Shown piece by piece: positions 33,610 through 45,081 of a DNA stretch of 64,000 nt. The notes under the pieces are model-generated. The model worked only from the letters and a program-made list of their open reading frames with translations, had not been told where the DNA came from and did not search any database. Where the stretch lies: assembly GCF_018323885.1 (NCBI RefSeq), contig NZ_AP024585.1, positions 248,001 through 312,000 of the forward strand. Direction: 5' to 3'. Made by a program: the position numbers and the translations under genes. Source of the DNA: Citrobacter amalonaticus. Lineage in GTDB: Bacteria; Pseudomonadota; Gammaproteobacteria; Enterobacterales; Enterobacteriaceae. Each line of letters begins with the position of its first letter. Positions within the stretch are counted from its first letter, which is position 1.

Positions 33610-33945
33610 ATGATAAGCACCGTTGCATTATTCTGGGCATTATGTGTTGTTTGCATTGTGAATATGGCGCGCTATTTCTCGTCGCTACGCGCGCTGCTCG
33701 TGGTACTTCGTGGTTGCGATCCTTTGCTCTATCAGTATGTTGATGGGGGCGGCTTTTTCACCTCGCACGGCCAACCCAATAAGCAGGTACGCCTGGTGTG
33801 GTATATCTACGCCCAGCGCTACCGCGATCACCATGATGATGAGTTTATCCGCCGCTGTGAGCGGGTACGTCGTCAGTTCATTCTGACCAGCGCGCTATGT
33901 GGGCTCGTGGTGGTCAGTCTTATTGCCCTGTTGATTTGGCACTGA
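33610..33945 (+). CDS. uspB: Universal stress protein B
   Basis: 111-residue inner-membrane protein, nearly identical to E. coli UspB. One TM helix is at the N-terminus (about 3-22) and one at the C-terminus (about 90-109, [22 protein letters not shown]), with a charged loop between. It is associated with stationary-phase and ethanol resistance in E. coli; its mechanism is unknown. GGGGAGG precedes the ATG by 4 bp. Convergent with pitA across a shared terminator region. Confidence 0.95.
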   Translation: MISTVALFWALCVVCIVNMARYFSSLRALLVVLRGCDPLLYQYVDGGGFFTSHGQPNKQVRLVWYIYAQRYRDHHDDEFIRRCERVRRQFILTSALCGLVVVSLIALLIWH

Positions 33946-33946
33946 G

Positions 33947-33979
33947 CAAAAAAAAGCGGGCCAGTTTCCTGACCCGCTT
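33947..33979 (-). terminator. Intrinsic terminator of pitA
   Basis: Minus strand: AAGCGGGTCAG-GAAA-CTGGCCCGCTT, an 11-bp stem with one G-T pair, followed by a run of T. The hairpin lies between convergent uspB and pitA and may also slow uspB transcripts. Confidence 0.85.
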
Positions 33980-34007
33980 GCTACGGTAACTTCTTTTCTC
34001 TTTTCGC

Positions 34008-35507
34008 TTAAATCAGCTTCAGCGAGATCCAGTACAGGGTACCGGACAGCAGAATCGCGGCGGGTAATGTGAACACCCACGCCATCAGAATGCTGGTCAC
34101 CGTTTTACGTTGCAGACCGCCACCGTCGACAACCATCGTCCCCGCGACGGAGGAAGAGAGTACGTGGGTGGTGGACACCGGCATCCCGGTGTAGCTGGCC
34201 AGACCGATAGAGACCGCCGCCGTCATCTGTGCAGACATCCCCTGAGCATAGGTCATGCCTTTTTTACCAATCTTCTCACCGATGGTGGTCGCCACGCGGC
34301 GCCAGCCGATCATGGTACCAATACCCAGCGCCAGCGCGACCGCCATGATGATCCAGATTGGCGCATACTCAATGGTGCTCAGCATATCGGTTTTCAGTTT
34401 CTTCAGCAGACGCTGGTCGTCAGCGCTCACGCCCGGCAGTTTCGTCACTTTATCGGTCGTGTCGGAAATGCACAGCATGATGCGACGCAGTTGGCCGCGC
34501 TGCTCAACGCTCAGCTTGTCATAGCTTTCCACATTGTTCGACAACATCGCCTTCGCGCGATCCAGCGCGTTAAGGGTGTTTGCCGGATGGCAGTGGAATT
34601 CTGCCGGCTGCGTTGCGGCCGGTTCCGGAGACGGAATCAACTGATCGACGCCCGTCACCTGTTTCAGCAGATCAGGATGCTGCTGGAAGTAGATTTCGAC
34701 GTTGTTGATGGCATCACGGGTACGGGTGATTTCATAACCCGAAGCATTCATATTTACCACGAAGCCCGCCGGCGCCACACCAATCAGAACCAGCATGACT
34801 AGACCAATGCCTTTCTGACCGTCGTTCGCGCCATGCGAGAAGGCCACGCCGATAGCAGAAAGAATCAGGGCGATACGGGTCCAGAACGGCGGCTTTTTCT
34901 TGCCGTCTTTCTTTTCACGTTCCGCTGGCGTGAGGTGAATACGGGCGCGTTTTTTAGTCCCGCTCCAGTAGCGACGCAGAAGGAAAATCAGGCCGCCTGC
35001 AACCACCAGACCAACGATGGGCGAGACGATCAGCGAGGCAAAAATACCGATGACTTTCGGGATGTTGAGTGCGTCCACCACTGACGTGCCGGTCATCAGG
35101 GCATTGGTTAAACCGATGCCGATAATCGCGCCGATCAGCGTGTGGGAACTGGAGGCGGGTAACCCAAAGTACCAGGTACCCAGGTTCCAGATGATCGCGG
35201 CGAGCAGCATGGAGAACACCATCGCAAGTCCATGCGAAGATCCCATGTTGAGCAGGAGATCGGTCGGTAACATATGCACGATGGCATAGGCTACGCTGAG
35301 ACCGCCCAGCAGCACACCAAAGAAGTTGAACACCGCAGCCATGACCACCGCAAGTTGCGAACGCATCGCACGGGTGTAGATCACGGTTGCGACTGCGTTG
35401 GCTGTATCATGGAAGCCGTTGATTGCTTCGTAGAACAGCACAAAAGCCAGAGCAAGCAATAATAAAAGCCCGGTATGTAAATCCAGGCCAGCAAACAAAT
35501 GTAGCAT
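34008..35507 (-). CDS. pitA: Low-affinity phosphate/metal-phosphate:H+ symporter PitA
   Basis: 499-residue PHO4-family inner-membrane permease with about 10 helices and a hydrophilic central loop (about 255-375). Both halves carry the duplicated family signature: [17 protein letters not shown] (about 25-41) and [15 protein letters not shown] (about 222-236). It takes up neutral metal-phosphate with a proton. Length equals E. coli PitA. Divergent from yhiN; the 230-bp gap between them is AT-rich. Confidence 0.96.
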   Translation of the reverse strand: MLHLFAGLDLHTGLLLLLALAFVLFYEAINGFHDTANAVATVIYTRAMRSQLAVVMAAVFNFFGVLLGGLSVAYAIVHMLPTDLLLNMGSSHGLAMVFSMLLAAIIWNLGTWYFGLPASSSHTLIGAIIGIGLTNALMTGTSVVDALNIPKVIGIFASLIVSPIVGLVVAGGLIFLLRRYWSGTKKRARIHLTPAEREKKDGKKKPPFWTRIALILSAIGVAFSHGANDGQKGIGLVMLVLIGVAPAGFVVNMNASGYEITRTRDAINNVEIYFQQHPDLLKQVTGVDQLIPSPEPAATQPAEFHCHPANTLNALDRAKAMLSNNVESYDKLSVEQRGQLRRIMLCISDTTDKVTKLPGVSADDQRLLKKLKTDMLSTIEYAPIWIIMAVALALGIGTMIGWRRVATTIGEKIGKKGMTYAQGMSAQMTAAVSIGLASYTGMPVSTTHVLSSSVAGTMVVDGGGLQRKTVTSILMAWVFTLPAAILLSGTLYWISLKLI

Positions 35508-35737
35508 AGGACGTTACGCCATCTTGAGGACATGAACGCGGCGCATTATCAGTGACTTTAGCGGCGCGGGCAAAGTGAAATATAGACTTTTTTTGATTTA
35601 ACGTCTGAATACAATAGTGCCCATAAAGAATTATCTTATATATTTCATATAAATACTTCTTCCTAAGGATTTTGTCGCTGGTGCGACCACTGAGATAACT
35701 TTACAATTCACGCCCTGAATTCAGAGAGGAACGTAAA

Positions 35738-36931
35738 GTGGAAAGGTTTGATGCCATTATTATAGGCGCTGGCGCGGCAGGTATGTTCTGTGCAGCACAG
35801 GCAGGACAGGCCGGCAGTCGGGTGCTGCTTATTGATAATGGAAAGAAGCCTGGCCGCAAGATCCTCATGTCCGGTGGGGGTCGCTGCAACTTTACCAACC
35901 TTTATGTTGAGCCAGCGGCTTATTTGAGCCAAAACCCGCATTTTTGCAAATCTGCGCTGGCGCGCTATACCCAGTGGGATTTTATCGATCTCGTCAGTAA
36001 GCGCGGCATCGCCTGGCATGAAAAAACGCTCGGGCAACTTTTTTGCGATGACTCCGCGCAGCAAATCGTCGATATGCTGGTGGCGGAATGTGAAAAAGGC
36101 AATGTAACCCTGCGTTTACGCAGTGAAGTGCTGAGCGTTGCGCAGGATGACGACGGTTTTACGCTGGCGCTGAACGGGGCGACTGTCGGTGCGAAAAAGC
36201 TGGTGATTGCCTCCGGCGGACTGTCGATGCCCGGTCTGGGCGCGTCACCGTTTGGCTATAAAATTGCCGAACAGTTTGGTCTGAACGTTCTGCCAACCCG
36301 CGCCGGACTGGTACCGTTTACCCTTCACAAACCGCTGCTGGAGCAGCTTCAGGTGCTGTCTGGCGTTTCCGTTCCGTCGGTCATCACCGCGCAGGACGGT
36401 ACCGTCTTTCGTGAAAATCTGCTCTTTACCCATCGCGGCCTTTCTGGTCCTGCGGTTTTACAAATTTCCAGCTTCTGGCAGCCAGGCGAATTTGTCAGCA
36501 TTAATTTACTGCCAGATGTCAGTCTGAATGACGTCCTGAACGAACAGCGCAGCGCCCATCCGAATCAAAGCCTGAAGAATACGCTGGCGATGCTGCTGCC
36601 GAAGCGTCTGGTCGAGTGCCTGCAACAGCTCGGGCAGATCCCTGACGTCTCGCTCAAACAGCTCAACGTGCGCGACCAGCAGACGCTGATCGACACGTTG
36701 ACCGACTGGCGCGTACAGCCGAACGGCACTGAAGGCTATCGCACGGCAGAAGTGACGCTTGGCGGGGTAGACACCCACGAACTGTCGTCACGTACCATGG
36801 AAGCGCGCAAGGTGCCGGGGCTTTACTTTATCGGCGAAGTGATGGACGTCACCGGCTGGCTGGGCGGTTATAACTTCCAGTGGGCGTGGTCCAGCGCCTG
36901 GGCATGTGCACAGGATCTTGCCGGGGAGTAA
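35738..36931 (+). CDS. yhiN: HI0933-family flavoprotein YhiN
   Basis: 397 residues. The N-terminal Rossmann motif GAGAAGMFCAAQAG binds FAD, and GRKILMSGGGRCNFTN (about 39-54) is characteristic of the BaiN/HI0933 family. The C-terminal GEVMDVTGWLGGYNFQWAWSSAW is also conserved. Relatives include BaiN, a bile-acid dehydroxylation flavoprotein of clostridia, but the E. coli protein's substrate is not known. Three residues shorter at the C-terminus than E. coli YhiN. yhiM, which follows in E. coli, is absent here. Confidence 0.92.
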   Translation: MERFDAIIIGAGAAGMFCAAQAGQAGSRVLLIDNGKKPGRKILMSGGGRCNFTNLYVEPAAYLSQNPHFCKSALARYTQWDFIDLVSKRGIAWHEKTLGQLFCDDSAQQIVDMLVAECEKGNVTLRLRSEVLSVAQDDDGFTLALNGATVGAKKLVIASGGLSMPGLGASPFGYKIAEQFGLNVLPTRAGLVPFTLHKPLLEQLQVLSGVSVPSVITAQDGTVFRENLLFTHRGLSGPAVLQISSFWQPGEFVSINLLPDVSLNDVLNEQRSAHPNQSLKNTLAMLLPKRLVECLQQLGQIPDVSLKQLNVRDQQTLIDTLTDWRVQPNGTEGYRTAEVTLGGVDTHELSSRTMEARKVPGLYFIGEVMDVTGWLGGYNFQWAWSSAWACAQDLAGE

Positions 36932-37252
36932 GTCATTCACCCTGTATATCATTACCAACCATAAGCGAATAGACATCACCCATAATGATGCTAGTATTCC
37001 ATTGATACTAGCTATGAGTATGCGTGTTTCATTTACGGCCAGGAACGCTGATGATGACAACATTACTACCCGTTTTTCGCACTTCTCTGTCATTCACTTT
37101 CCTTCACGGCGAGCGCAGTCATGACGTCTGTACGCCGCCCGGCTACTCTCACTTTTTCCTTCTCATCCCGGAGGGAAGATACCGCTGAACGCCCGTTCAG
37201 TGGGGTTTTGTGACACGCATTGTTTTCTAACAGGGATTATGGCGGGTCGATT
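36932..37252. other. yhiN-yhiI intergenic region with inverted repeats (321 bp)
   Basis: It holds a perfect inverted repeat at 36990-37012, a possible 45-codon ORF at 37051-37188 with a good ribosome-binding site, and a palindrome at 37185-37200. These probably belong to control of yhiI-rbbA-yhhJ. No -35/-10 pair was identified with confidence. Confidence 0.5.
37185..37200. promoter_or_regulatory. Palindrome CTGAACGCCCGTTCAG, candidate operator for yhiI-rbbA-yhhJ
   Basis: CTGAACG and CGTTCAG are perfect inverted 7-mers around CC, 53 bp before yhiI. Form and length resemble TetR/AcrR-family operators. No tetR-type gene lies nearby in the window. Confidence 0.45.
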
Positions 37253-38320
37253 ATGGACAACATTAAACGTCATCTGACGTGGTGGGTTGTGGGCGCACTG
37301 GTGGTGATCGCTGCTGGCGTGTGGTGGGGTCTACGGCCCGCAGGCGTACCGGACGGTTTTGCTGCCAGCAACGGCAGAATCGAGGCGACGGAAGTGGACA
37401 TTGCCACCAAAATCGCCGGACGTATTGATACCATCCTCGTGACTGAGGGGCAGTTCGTTCGCCAGGGCGAAGTGCTGGCGAAGATGGATACCCGCGTGTT
37501 GCAGGAGCAACGGCTGGAAGCCATCGCACAAATCAAAGAGGCCGAAAGCGCCGTGGCGGCTGCACGGGCGCTGCTCGAACAGCGGCAAAGCGAAACCCGC
37601 GCTGCCCAGTCGGTAGTGAAACAGCGTGAAGCCGAGCTGGATTCCGTCTCCAAACGTCACGTCCGTTCCCGCTCGCTCTCCCAGCGTGGCGCGGTCTCGG
37701 CGCAACAACTGGATGACGATCGTGCCGCCGCGGAAAGCGCACGCGCGGCGCTGGAGTCGGCAAAGGCGCAGGTCTCTGCGACGAAAGCAGCGATTGAAGC
37801 CGCGCGCACCAGCATTATCCAGGCGCAAACCCGCGTCGACGCCGCGCAGGCGACCGAACGGCGGATTGTCGCGGATATCGAAGACAGCGAGCTTAAAGCC
37901 CCGCGTGATGGCCGGGTTCAGTACCGCGTGGCGGAGCCGGGCGAAGTGCTGGCGGCGGGCGGTCGGGTGCTGAATATGGTCGATCTCAGCGATGTTTACA
38001 TGACATTCTTTCTGCCCACCGAACAAGCAGGTCTGCTGAAAATTGGCGGTGAAGCCCGTCTGGTGCTTGATGCCGCGCCGGACCTGCGTATTCCCGCCAC
38101 GATCAGTTTTGTCGCCAGCGTCGCGCAGTTCACGCCGAAAACCGTTGAAACCAGCGATGAGCGCCTGAAGCTGATGTTTCGCGTCAAGGCGCGGATCCCC
38201 CCTGAATTACTCCAGCAGCATCTGGAATATGTCAAAACCGGCTTGCCAGGCATGGCGTGGGTGAGACTGAACGAACAGCTTCCCTGGCCTGACTCGCTGG
38301 CGGTGAGGTTGCCGCAATGA
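37253..38320 (+). CDS. yhiI: HlyD-family membrane fusion protein YhiI
   Basis: 355-residue periplasmic adaptor. An N-terminal signal-anchor helix (about 7-27) precedes a lipoyl half ([31 protein letters not shown]), a long coiled-coil hairpin (about 75-205, rich in Ala, Glu, Gln) and the second lipoyl half ([27 protein letters not shown]), followed by a beta-barrel domain. It would link the RbbA-YhhJ ABC exporter to an outer-membrane channel such as TolC. Start MDNIKRH matches E. coli; 11 upstream in-frame codons were rejected. It overlaps rbbA by 4 bp (ATGA), so the two are translationally coupled. Confidence 0.93.
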   Translation: MDNIKRHLTWWVVGALVVIAAGVWWGLRPAGVPDGFAASNGRIEATEVDIATKIAGRIDTILVTEGQFVRQGEVLAKMDTRVLQEQRLEAIAQIKEAESAVAAARALLEQRQSETRAAQSVVKQREAELDSVSKRHVRSRSLSQRGAVSAQQLDDDRAAAESARAALESAKAQVSATKAAIEAARTSIIQAQTRVDAAQATERRIVADIEDSELKAPRDGRVQYRVAEPGEVLAAGGRVLNMVDLSDVYMTFFLPTEQAGLLKIGGEARLVLDAAPDLRIPATISFVASVAQFTPKTVETSDERLKLMFRVKARIPPELLQQHLEYVKTGLPGMAWVRLNEQLPWPDSLAVRLPQ

Positions 38321-41055
38321 CCGCTCTGGCGCTGGTTCCCGTTCCTCCCGTGGCGCACCTTGACGGCGTGAGTCAGCATTACGGGACCACGGTGGCGCTG
38401 AATAACATCACGCTGGATATCCCCGCGCGCTGCATGGTGGGGTTGATCGGCCCCGACGGCGTGGGGAAATCAAGCCTGCTGTCGCTCATTTCCGGTGCCC
38501 GGGTGATTGAGCAAGGCAACGTCATGGTGTTGGGCGGCGATATGCGCGATCCGAAACACCGTCGTGACGTCTGCCCGCGTATTGCGTGGATGCCGCAGGG
38601 CCTGGGAAAAAACCTGTATCACACGTTGTCGGTGTATGAGAACGTCGACTTCTTCGCCCGTTTGTTCGGTCATGACAAAGCCGAGCGCGAAGCGCGGATT
38701 ACGGAGTTACTGAACAGCACCGGTCTGGCGCCGTTTCGCGATCGTCCGGCGGGGAAACTCTCGGGCGGGATGAAACAGAAGTTGGGTCTGTGCTGTGCGC
38801 TGATCCATGACCCGGAATTATTGATACTGGATGAACCGACCACCGGTGTTGATCCCCTGTCTCGCGCCCAGTTCTGGGATCTGATAGAGAATATTCGTCA
38901 GCGGCAGACCAACATGAGTGTGCTGGTGGCGACGGCGTATATGGAAGAGGCCGAGCGTTTCGACTGGCTGGTGGCGATGAACGCAGGCGAGGTGCTGGCG
39001 ACCGGCAGCGCGCAGGAACTCCGCGATAAAACCGCCAGCGCGACGCTGGAGCAGGCGTTTATCGCCCTGTTACCACAGGCGCAGCGGCAGGCGTATCAGC
39101 CGGTGGTGATTCCGCCGTATCACGCAGAACAGGAAGACATTGCCATTGAGGCAAAAGACCTGACCATGCGCTTTGGCAATTTTGTCGCCGTCGATCACGT
39201 CAACTTCCGCATCCCGCGTGGGGAGATTTTTGGCTTCCTCGGTTCCAACGGCTGCGGTAAATCGACCACCATGAAGATGCTGACCGGGCTGCTGCCTGCC
39301 AGTGAAGGGGAGGCCTGGCTGTTCGGTCAACCAGTCGACCCGAAGGATATCGACACCCGTCGTCGGGTGGGCTACATGTCGCAGGCGTTTTCGCTGTACA
39401 GCGAGCTGACCGTTCGACAGAACCTTGAACTCCACGCCCGGTTGTTTCACATCCCGGAAGCGGAAATCCCCCGACGCGTTCAGGAGATGAGCGAACGTTT
39501 TATGCTGGCGGAGGTTGAGGATTCGTTGCCCGAGTCGCTCCCGCTAGGCATTCGACAGCGGCTGTCGCTGGCAGTGGCGGTGATCCATCGCCCGGAAATG
39601 TTGATCCTCGACGAACCGACCTCCGGCGTTGACCCGGTGGCGAGGGACATGTTCTGGCAATTGATGGTCGATTTGTCGCGTCAGGACAAAGTGACCATTT
39701 TTATCTCCACTCACTTTATGAACGAAGCTGAGCGCTGTGACCGTATGTCGTTAATGCATGCCGGAAAAGTGCTCGCCAGCGGTACGCCGCAGGAACTGGT
39801 TGAGCGGCGCGGGGCTACAAGCCTTGAAGAGGCGTTTATCTCCTGGCTCCAGGAGGCTGCGGGCCCGGCGCCTGAAACCTCTGTGCCGGTGGACACAAAG
39901 CATGAAGAGGCGAAGCCACCGCGTCAGGGATTCAGCCTGCGGCGATTGTTCAGCTACAGTCGTCGCGAAGCGCTGGAACTGAGGCGCGATCCGGTGCGTT
40001 CGACGCTGGCGCTGCTGGGCACGGTGATCCTGATGCTGATCATGGGTTACGGCATCAGCATGGACGTCGAAAACCTGCGTTTTGCCGTGCTCGATCGCGA
40101 TCAAACCGTCAGCAGCCAGGCCTGGTCATTGAATCTGGCAGGCTCACGCTACTTCATTGAACAACCGCCGTTGACCAGCTATGACGATCTCGACCGGCGG
40201 ATGCGTTCCGGCGAGGTGGCAGTAGCCATCGAAATCCCACCTAACTTTGGTCGTGACATTGCGCGCGGGACGCCGGTGGAGATTGGCGTCTGGGTGGATG
40301 GCGCCATGCCCAGCCGTGCCGAGACGGTAAAAGGCTACGTGCAGGCGATGCACCAGAGCTGGCTACAGGACGTGGCGAGCCGCCAGCCGACGCCAGTAGG
40401 GCAGAGTGGACTCATGACCATTGAAACACGCTATCGCTACAACCCAGATGTGAAAAGCCTGCCAGCGATTGTTCCGGCGGTCATTCCGCTGTTGCTGATG
40501 ATGATCCCGTCGATGCTGAGCGCACTGAGCGTGGTGCGGGAAAAAGAACTGGGGTCGATCATCAATCTGTATGTCACGCCCACCACCCGCAGTGAATTTT
40601 TGCTCGGTAAACAGTTGCCGTATATCGCGCTGGGGATGCTGAACTTCCTGCTGCTGTGCGCCCTGTCGGTGTTTGTGTTTGGCGTACCGCACAAGGGCAG
40701 TTTCCTCACGCTCAGCCTGGCCGCGCTATTGTATGTCACCATCGCCACGGGAATGGGGCTGCTGATCTCCACGTTCATGAAGAGTCAGATTGCGGCAATT
40801 TTTGGCACGTCCATCATTACCCTGATCCCGGCGACGCAGTTCTCCGGGATGATCGATCCGGTGGCGTCGCTGGAAGGACCGGGACGGTGGATCGGCGAGA
40901 TCTATCCAACCAGCCATTTCCTGACGATCGCCCGGGGCACATTCTCGAAAGCATTGGATCTTACCGATCTCTGGCCGCTGTTTGTACCGCTGCTGATCGC
41001 CATTCCGGTGGTGATGGGGCTGAGCGTGCTGTTGCTGAAAAAACAGGAGGGGTGA
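38317..41055 (+). CDS. rbbA: ABC exporter / ribosome-associated ATPase RbbA (fused ATPases and permease)
   Basis: 912 residues: two ATP-binding domains followed by an ABC-2 permease. Domain 1 has Walker [10 protein letters not shown], signature [11 protein letters not shown] and Walker [14 protein letters not shown]. Domain 2 has Walker [11 protein letters not shown] and Walker [14 protein letters not shown], but its signature is degenerate ([11 protein letters not shown]). The permease half (about 545-910) has a large extracytoplasmic loop and about five C-terminal helices. E. coli RbbA was described as a ribosome-associated ATPase linked to E-site tRNA release; the domain make-up and neighbours instead fit an efflux system (both noted). 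It overlaps yhiI by 4 bp and yhhJ by 1 bp. Confidence 0.93.
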   Translation: MTALALVPVPPVAHLDGVSQHYGTTVALNNITLDIPARCMVGLIGPDGVGKSSLLSLISGARVIEQGNVMVLGGDMRDPKHRRDVCPRIAWMPQGLGKNLYHTLSVYENVDFFARLFGHDKAEREARITELLNSTGLAPFRDRPAGKLSGGMKQKLGLCCALIHDPELLILDEPTTGVDPLSRAQFWDLIENIRQRQTNMSVLVATAYMEEAERFDWLVAMNAGEVLATGSAQELRDKTASATLEQAFIALLPQAQRQAYQPVVIPPYHAEQEDIAIEAKDLTMRFGNFVAVDHVNFRIPRGEIFGFLGSNGCGKSTTMKMLTGLLPASEGEAWLFGQPVDPKDIDTRRRVGYMSQAFSLYSELTVRQNLELHARLFHIPEAEIPRRVQEMSERFMLAEVEDSLPESLPLGIRQRLSLAVAVIHRPEMLILDEPTSGVDPVARDMFWQLMVDLSRQDKVTIFISTHFMNEAERCDRMSLMHAGKVLASGTPQELVERRGATSLEEAFISWLQEAAGPAPETSVPVDTKHEEAKPPRQGFSLRRLFSYSRREALELRRDPVRSTLALLGTVILMLIMGYGISMDVENLRFAVLDRDQTVSSQAWSLNLAGSRYFIEQPPLTSYDDLDRRMRSGEVAVAIEIPPNFGRDIARGTPVEIGVWVDGAMPSRAETVKGYVQAMHQSWLQDVASRQPTPVGQSGLMTIETRYRYNPDVKSLPAIVPAVIPLLLMMIPSMLSALSVVREKELGSIINLYVTPTTRSEFLLGKQLPYIALGMLNFLLLCALSVFVFGVPHKGSFLTLSLAALLYVTIATGMGLLISTFMKSQIAAIFGTSIITLIPATQFSGMIDPVASLEGPGRWIGEIYPTSHFLTIARGTFSKALDLTDLWPLFVPLLIAIPVVMGLSVLLLKKQEG

Positions 41056-42179
41056 TGCGCCGACTACGCAATATTTATAATTTAGGCATCAAGGAGTTGC
41101 GCAGTCTGTTGGGCGATAAGGCGATGCTGACGCTGATCGTGTTTGCCTTTACCGTCTCGGTGTACTCCTCCGCGACCGTGCTGCCGGGGTCGCTGCATCT
41201 CGCGCCGATTGCCATTGCCGATATGGACCAGTCTCAACTCTCGAATCGTATCGTCAACAGCTTCTACCGTCCGTGGTTTTTACCGCCGGAGATGATCACC
41301 GCCGATGAGATGGATGCCGGGCTGGATGCGGGTCGCTATACCTTTGCGGTCAATATTCCGCCAAACTTTCAACGGGACGTGCTGGCCGGAAGGCAACCCG
41401 ATATTCAGGTGAATGTTGACGCCACGCGCATGAGCCAGGCGTTCACTGGCAACAGCTACATCCAGAATATCATCAGCGGTGAAGTGAACAGTTTTGTCGC
41501 GCGTTATCGCGATAACAGTGAACCGCTGGTTTCGCTGGAGACCCGAATGCGCTTCAACCCGAACCTCGATCCGGCGTGGTTTGGCGGGGTGATGGCGATC
41601 ATCAATAACATCACCATGCTGGCGATTGTGCTGACCGGTTCGGCGCTGATACGCGAACGTGAACACGGTACGGTGGAACACCTGCTGGTGATGCCGATCA
41701 CCCCGTTTGAGATCATGATGGCGAAAGTCTGGTCAATGGGACTGGTGGTGCTGGTAGTCTCGGGGCTGTCGCTGATGTTGATGGTGAAAGGGGCGCTCGG
41801 CGTGCCAATTGAAGGGTCCATTCCGCTGTTCATGTTGGGTGTGGCGCTGAGTCTGTTCGCCACCACGTCGATCGGCATTTTTATGGGTACGCTGGCGCGC
41901 TCCATGCCGCAACTGGGGCTGTTGATGATTCTGGTGCTTTTGCCTCTGCAAATGCTTTCCGGCGGCTCCACGCCGCGCGAAAGCATGCCGCAGGTGGTGC
42001 AGGACATCATGCTGACGATGCCGACTACCCACTTCGTCAGCCTTGCGCAAGCCATACTCTATCGCGGCGCCGGGTTCAGCATTGTCTGGCCGCAGTTTCT
42101 GACGCTTCTCGCCATTGGCGCGGCGTTCTTCCTGATCGCATTGCTGCGGTTCAGAAAGACGATTGGCACGATGGCGTAA
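41055..42179 (+). CDS. yhhJ: ABC-2 type transporter permease YhhJ
   Basis: 374-residue permease. One N-terminal helix (about 21-40) precedes a periplasmic domain of about 150 residues, then five helices in the C-terminal half with the ABC-2 motif REREHGTVEHLLVMPITPFEIMMAK. It is homologous to the permease part of RbbA, so the two likely form a heterodimeric exporter fed by YhiI. GGAGGGG precedes the ATG, which overlaps the rbbA stop by 1 bp; a longer in-frame reading inside rbbA is not credible. Length equals E. coli YhhJ. Substrate unknown. Confidence 0.93.
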   Translation: MRRLRNIYNLGIKELRSLLGDKAMLTLIVFAFTVSVYSSATVLPGSLHLAPIAIADMDQSQLSNRIVNSFYRPWFLPPEMITADEMDAGLDAGRYTFAVNIPPNFQRDVLAGRQPDIQVNVDATRMSQAFTGNSYIQNIISGEVNSFVARYRDNSEPLVSLETRMRFNPNLDPAWFGGVMAIINNITMLAIVLTGSALIREREHGTVEHLLVMPITPFEIMMAKVWSMGLVVLVVSGLSLMLMVKGALGVPIEGSIPLFMLGVALSLFATTSIGIFMGTLARSMPQLGLLMILVLLPLQMLSGGSTPRESMPQVVQDIMLTMPTTHFVSLAQAILYRGAGFSIVWPQFLTLLAIGAAFFLIALLRFRKTIGTMA

Positions 42180-42183
42180 TCAG

Positions 42184-42265
42184 ATGCCGGATGGCGACGA
42201 TGTCTTATCCGGCCTACGGGAGTGCAAAGGCAGGCCGGGCAAGCGTAGCGCCCCCGGCGGCATCG
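42184..42265 (+). repeat. BIME: two REP units between yhhJ and nikR
   Basis: Unit one begins GCCGGATGGCGACGATG at 42186 and ends CTTATCCGGCCTAC; unit two begins CAGGCCGGGCAAGCGTAG near 42231. It lies between convergent genes. Confidence 0.8.
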
Positions 42266-42272
42266 TTGAGTC

Positions 42273-42680
<408 letters not shown>

Positions 42681-42686
42681 TCAACC

Positions 42687-43487
42687 TTACGAAATGGCGC
42701 GATGGCGCACGGGATATGCGGGGAGTACCGCCTTTTGTAGCACACGACCGGCCTCGGAGGAAAAGGTTAATGCCTCACCCACAGTCTGTGTCTCAACGAT
42801 CTGCCCGTCCTCCATCACCATCACACGATGGCAAAATCGTTCCACCAGCCGCAGATCGTGGGTGATAAACAGGCAGGCGGTACCAAACTGCTGCTGTATT
42901 TTTTTGAGCAGACGAATGACGCCTGCCTGCAACACCAGATCGAGATTCGACACCGCTTCATCGAGAATCAACAGTTTCGGCTCTACCACCAGTGCGCGGG
43001 CCAGACAGACGCGCTGGAGCTGACCGCCGCTGAGCTGTGGCGGACGTTTATCCAGCAGGTTTTCCTCCAGATCGACGGCGCGAAGCATCTCGCGTACCCG
43101 CGCCAGCTGTTCGGCTTTCGACAACGAGAGTAAATGACGCATCGGCTCACGTAGGATCTCACAGACGGTTTTACGCGGATTCACTGCGCTAATGGAATCC
43201 TGAAAGACCATCTGGATATCGCGGCGAAACGCTTTTTGTTTAGCCCGGTTCAGTTTTGCCAGCGGTTCACCGCGCCAGCTTACGCTTCCCTGACTGGGCG
43301 ATTCCAGACCGACCAGCAGACGCGCTAACGTGCTTTTTCCGCAGCCGCTGCGCCCTAACAGGGCAACGGTTTCGCCGCTTTTCAGATGCAAAGAGACCGC
43401 TTTCAGCACCTGCTGATGCTGATGTTTTCCGCCCAGGCTGGCGTGGGCGTACTGATGAGAAAGGTCTGTGACGCTGAGTAAAGTCAT
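42687..43487 (-). CDS. nikE: Nickel ABC transporter ATP-binding protein NikE
   Basis: 266-residue ABC ATPase of the oligopeptide/nickel family. Walker [10 protein letters not shown], signature [15 protein letters not shown] and Walker [13 protein letters not shown] are all intact. It works as a heterodimer with NikD, energising NikBC. It overlaps nikD by 4 bp (43484-43487). Confidence 0.95.
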   Translation of the reverse strand: MTLLSVTDLSHQYAHASLGGKHQHQQVLKAVSLHLKSGETVALLGRSGCGKSTLARLLVGLESPSQGSVSWRGEPLAKLNRAKQKAFRRDIQMVFQDSISAVNPRKTVCEILREPMRHLLSLSKAEQLARVREMLRAVDLEENLLDKRPPQLSGGQLQRVCLARALVVEPKLLILDEAVSNLDLVLQAGVIRLLKKIQQQFGTACLFITHDLRLVERFCHRVMVMEDGQIVETQTVGEALTFSSEAGRVLQKAVLPAYPVRHRAIS

Positions 43488-44248
43488 GAGGCTAACTCCA
43501 TACCGTACAGAGCGAGATGTGCCGACACCAGACCGCGGGTGATGGCGTGTTGGGGTGTCCTGAACAGGGTTTCCACGTCACCCTGTTCGACGATGTTTCC
43601 GTTATCCATCACTGCCACATCGTCGGCCAGTCGCGCGACCACACCCATATCGTGAGTCACTAACAGCATGCCCGGTGCCCGGCTCTGCATAATGCTCTCC
43701 AGCAGATCGAGGATGCGCGCCTGTGCCACCACATCCAGATCGGTGGTCGGCTCATCGGCGATGATAAACGGCGCATCGGACAGTACCGCCATCGCGATCA
43801 TCATGCGTTGTAGCATGCCGCCGCTCATCTCGAACGGGTAGAGCTTCAGCACGCGATCGGCCTGCTCCAGGCCCACGGCTTGCAGGGCGTTGACGAGCGT
43901 GGCGTCATCTGCCGGTTTACCCAACGCCTGACAGGTTTCCCGTGCGTGGGTCGCCATCGTATGCAGGGGATTAAACGCGCTGCGCGGATTTTGCATAATG
44001 GTGGCAATTTTGAACCCACGCAGGGATCGAGGCGACACCGGTTTGCCGTCAGCGAGCAGCGTTCCGTTTGTCTGGCGCACACCAGCGGGCAAAATCCCAA
44101 GCGCCGCCGCGCAGGTCAATGATTTACCGCTACCGCTGCCACCCACCAGCGCCAGCACACGTCCGCGTTTGAGCGTTAACGACACACCGTGCACCAGCGG
44201 GCGATCGGCCACTAAAGCGATGTTTTGCAGTTCAATGTGCTGTGGCAT
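43484..44248 (-). CDS. nikD: Nickel ABC transporter ATP-binding protein NikD
   Basis: 254-residue ABC ATPase. Walker [11 protein letters not shown], signature [15 protein letters not shown], Walker [13 protein letters not shown] and the switch His (LLVTHD) are present. It pairs with NikE. The start overlaps the last base of nikC, consistent with tight coupling across the operon. Confidence 0.95.
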   Translation of the reverse strand: MPQHIELQNIALVADRPLVHGVSLTLKRGRVLALVGGSGSGKSLTCAAALGILPAGVRQTNGTLLADGKPVSPRSLRGFKIATIMQNPRSAFNPLHTMATHARETCQALGKPADDATLVNALQAVGLEQADRVLKLYPFEMSGGMLQRMMIAMAVLSDAPFIIADEPTTDLDVVAQARILDLLESIMQSRAPGMLLVTHDMGVVARLADDVAVMDNGNIVEQGDVETLFRTPQHAITRGLVSAHLALYGMELAS

Positions 44249-45081
44249 CAGTGGGCATGCTCCGTGATCAGATGAGGATCCAGGTGATCGCGCAGGGCGT
44301 CACCCACCATGTTGAAGGCCATCACGGTGATAAACAGCGCCAGCCCCGGCCAGAACATTTGCAGCGGCTGAGTCCAGATATACTGGCGGGCGTCGTTAAT
44401 CATCACCCCCCATTCCGCCGTCGGTGCCGTCACGCCAAGGCCGAGGAAAGACATCCCGGCAACGTGCAGCATCATATGTCCAATATCCAGCGTGGCCAGC
44501 ACCAGCAAAGACGGGATCACCGCCCCGGCCAGATGGTCGATGAATACCCGGACATGACCTGCGCCGGAAAGCCGTGATGCGAGAACAAACTCGCGCTGAC
44601 GCAGAGAGATGACCAGGCTGCGCACCATGCGCGCATACCACGCCCAGTGTGACAGGGCGATGGCGATAATCACGTTGGTGAGTCCCGTGCCCAACACGCC
44701 GACCATGAAGAACGACAGAATGGAGGTCGGGAAGGTCATAAACATATCGGCGACGCGCATGGTGGCTTGATCGACACGACCACCCAGCAGTCCGGCGCTG
44801 CCGCCAACAATCAGTCCCAGCGCCAGCACCAGCAGCAGACAGGCCATCACCGAACCCAGCGACACGCGGGTCGCCGCCAGCAGGCGAGAGAAAATGTCGC
44901 GTCCCAGATGGTCCGTACCCAGCCAGTGCTGGCTGTCGGGGGCCAACAGGCGCGAGGGTAAATCGATCGCTTGCGGATCATACGGCAGCCACCACTGGCT
45001 GGTCAGCGCAATCACCGCCAGCAGGGCGATGACAATCATGGCCAGACGAACCGACCAGCGTGAAGAGAGGAAAAAGTTCAC
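44248..45081 (-). CDS. nikC: Nickel ABC transporter permease NikC
   Basis: 277-residue inner-membrane permease of the DppC/OppC type: N-terminal helix (about 13-32), then five more. The coupling motif region [32 protein letters not shown] (about 156-187) contacts the ATPases. It overlaps nikB by 4 bp. Confidence 0.95.
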   Translation of the reverse strand: MNFFLSSRWSVRLAMIVIALLAVIALTSQWWLPYDPQAIDLPSRLLAPDSQHWLGTDHLGRDIFSRLLAATRVSLGSVMACLLLVLALGLIVGGSAGLLGGRVDQATMRVADMFMTFPTSILSFFMVGVLGTGLTNVIIAIALSHWAWYARMVRSLVISLRQREFVLASRLSGAGHVRVFIDHLAGAVIPSLLVLATLDIGHMMLHVAGMSFLGLGVTAPTAEWGVMINDARQYIWTQPLQMFWPGLALFITVMAFNMVGDALRDHLDPHLITEHAH

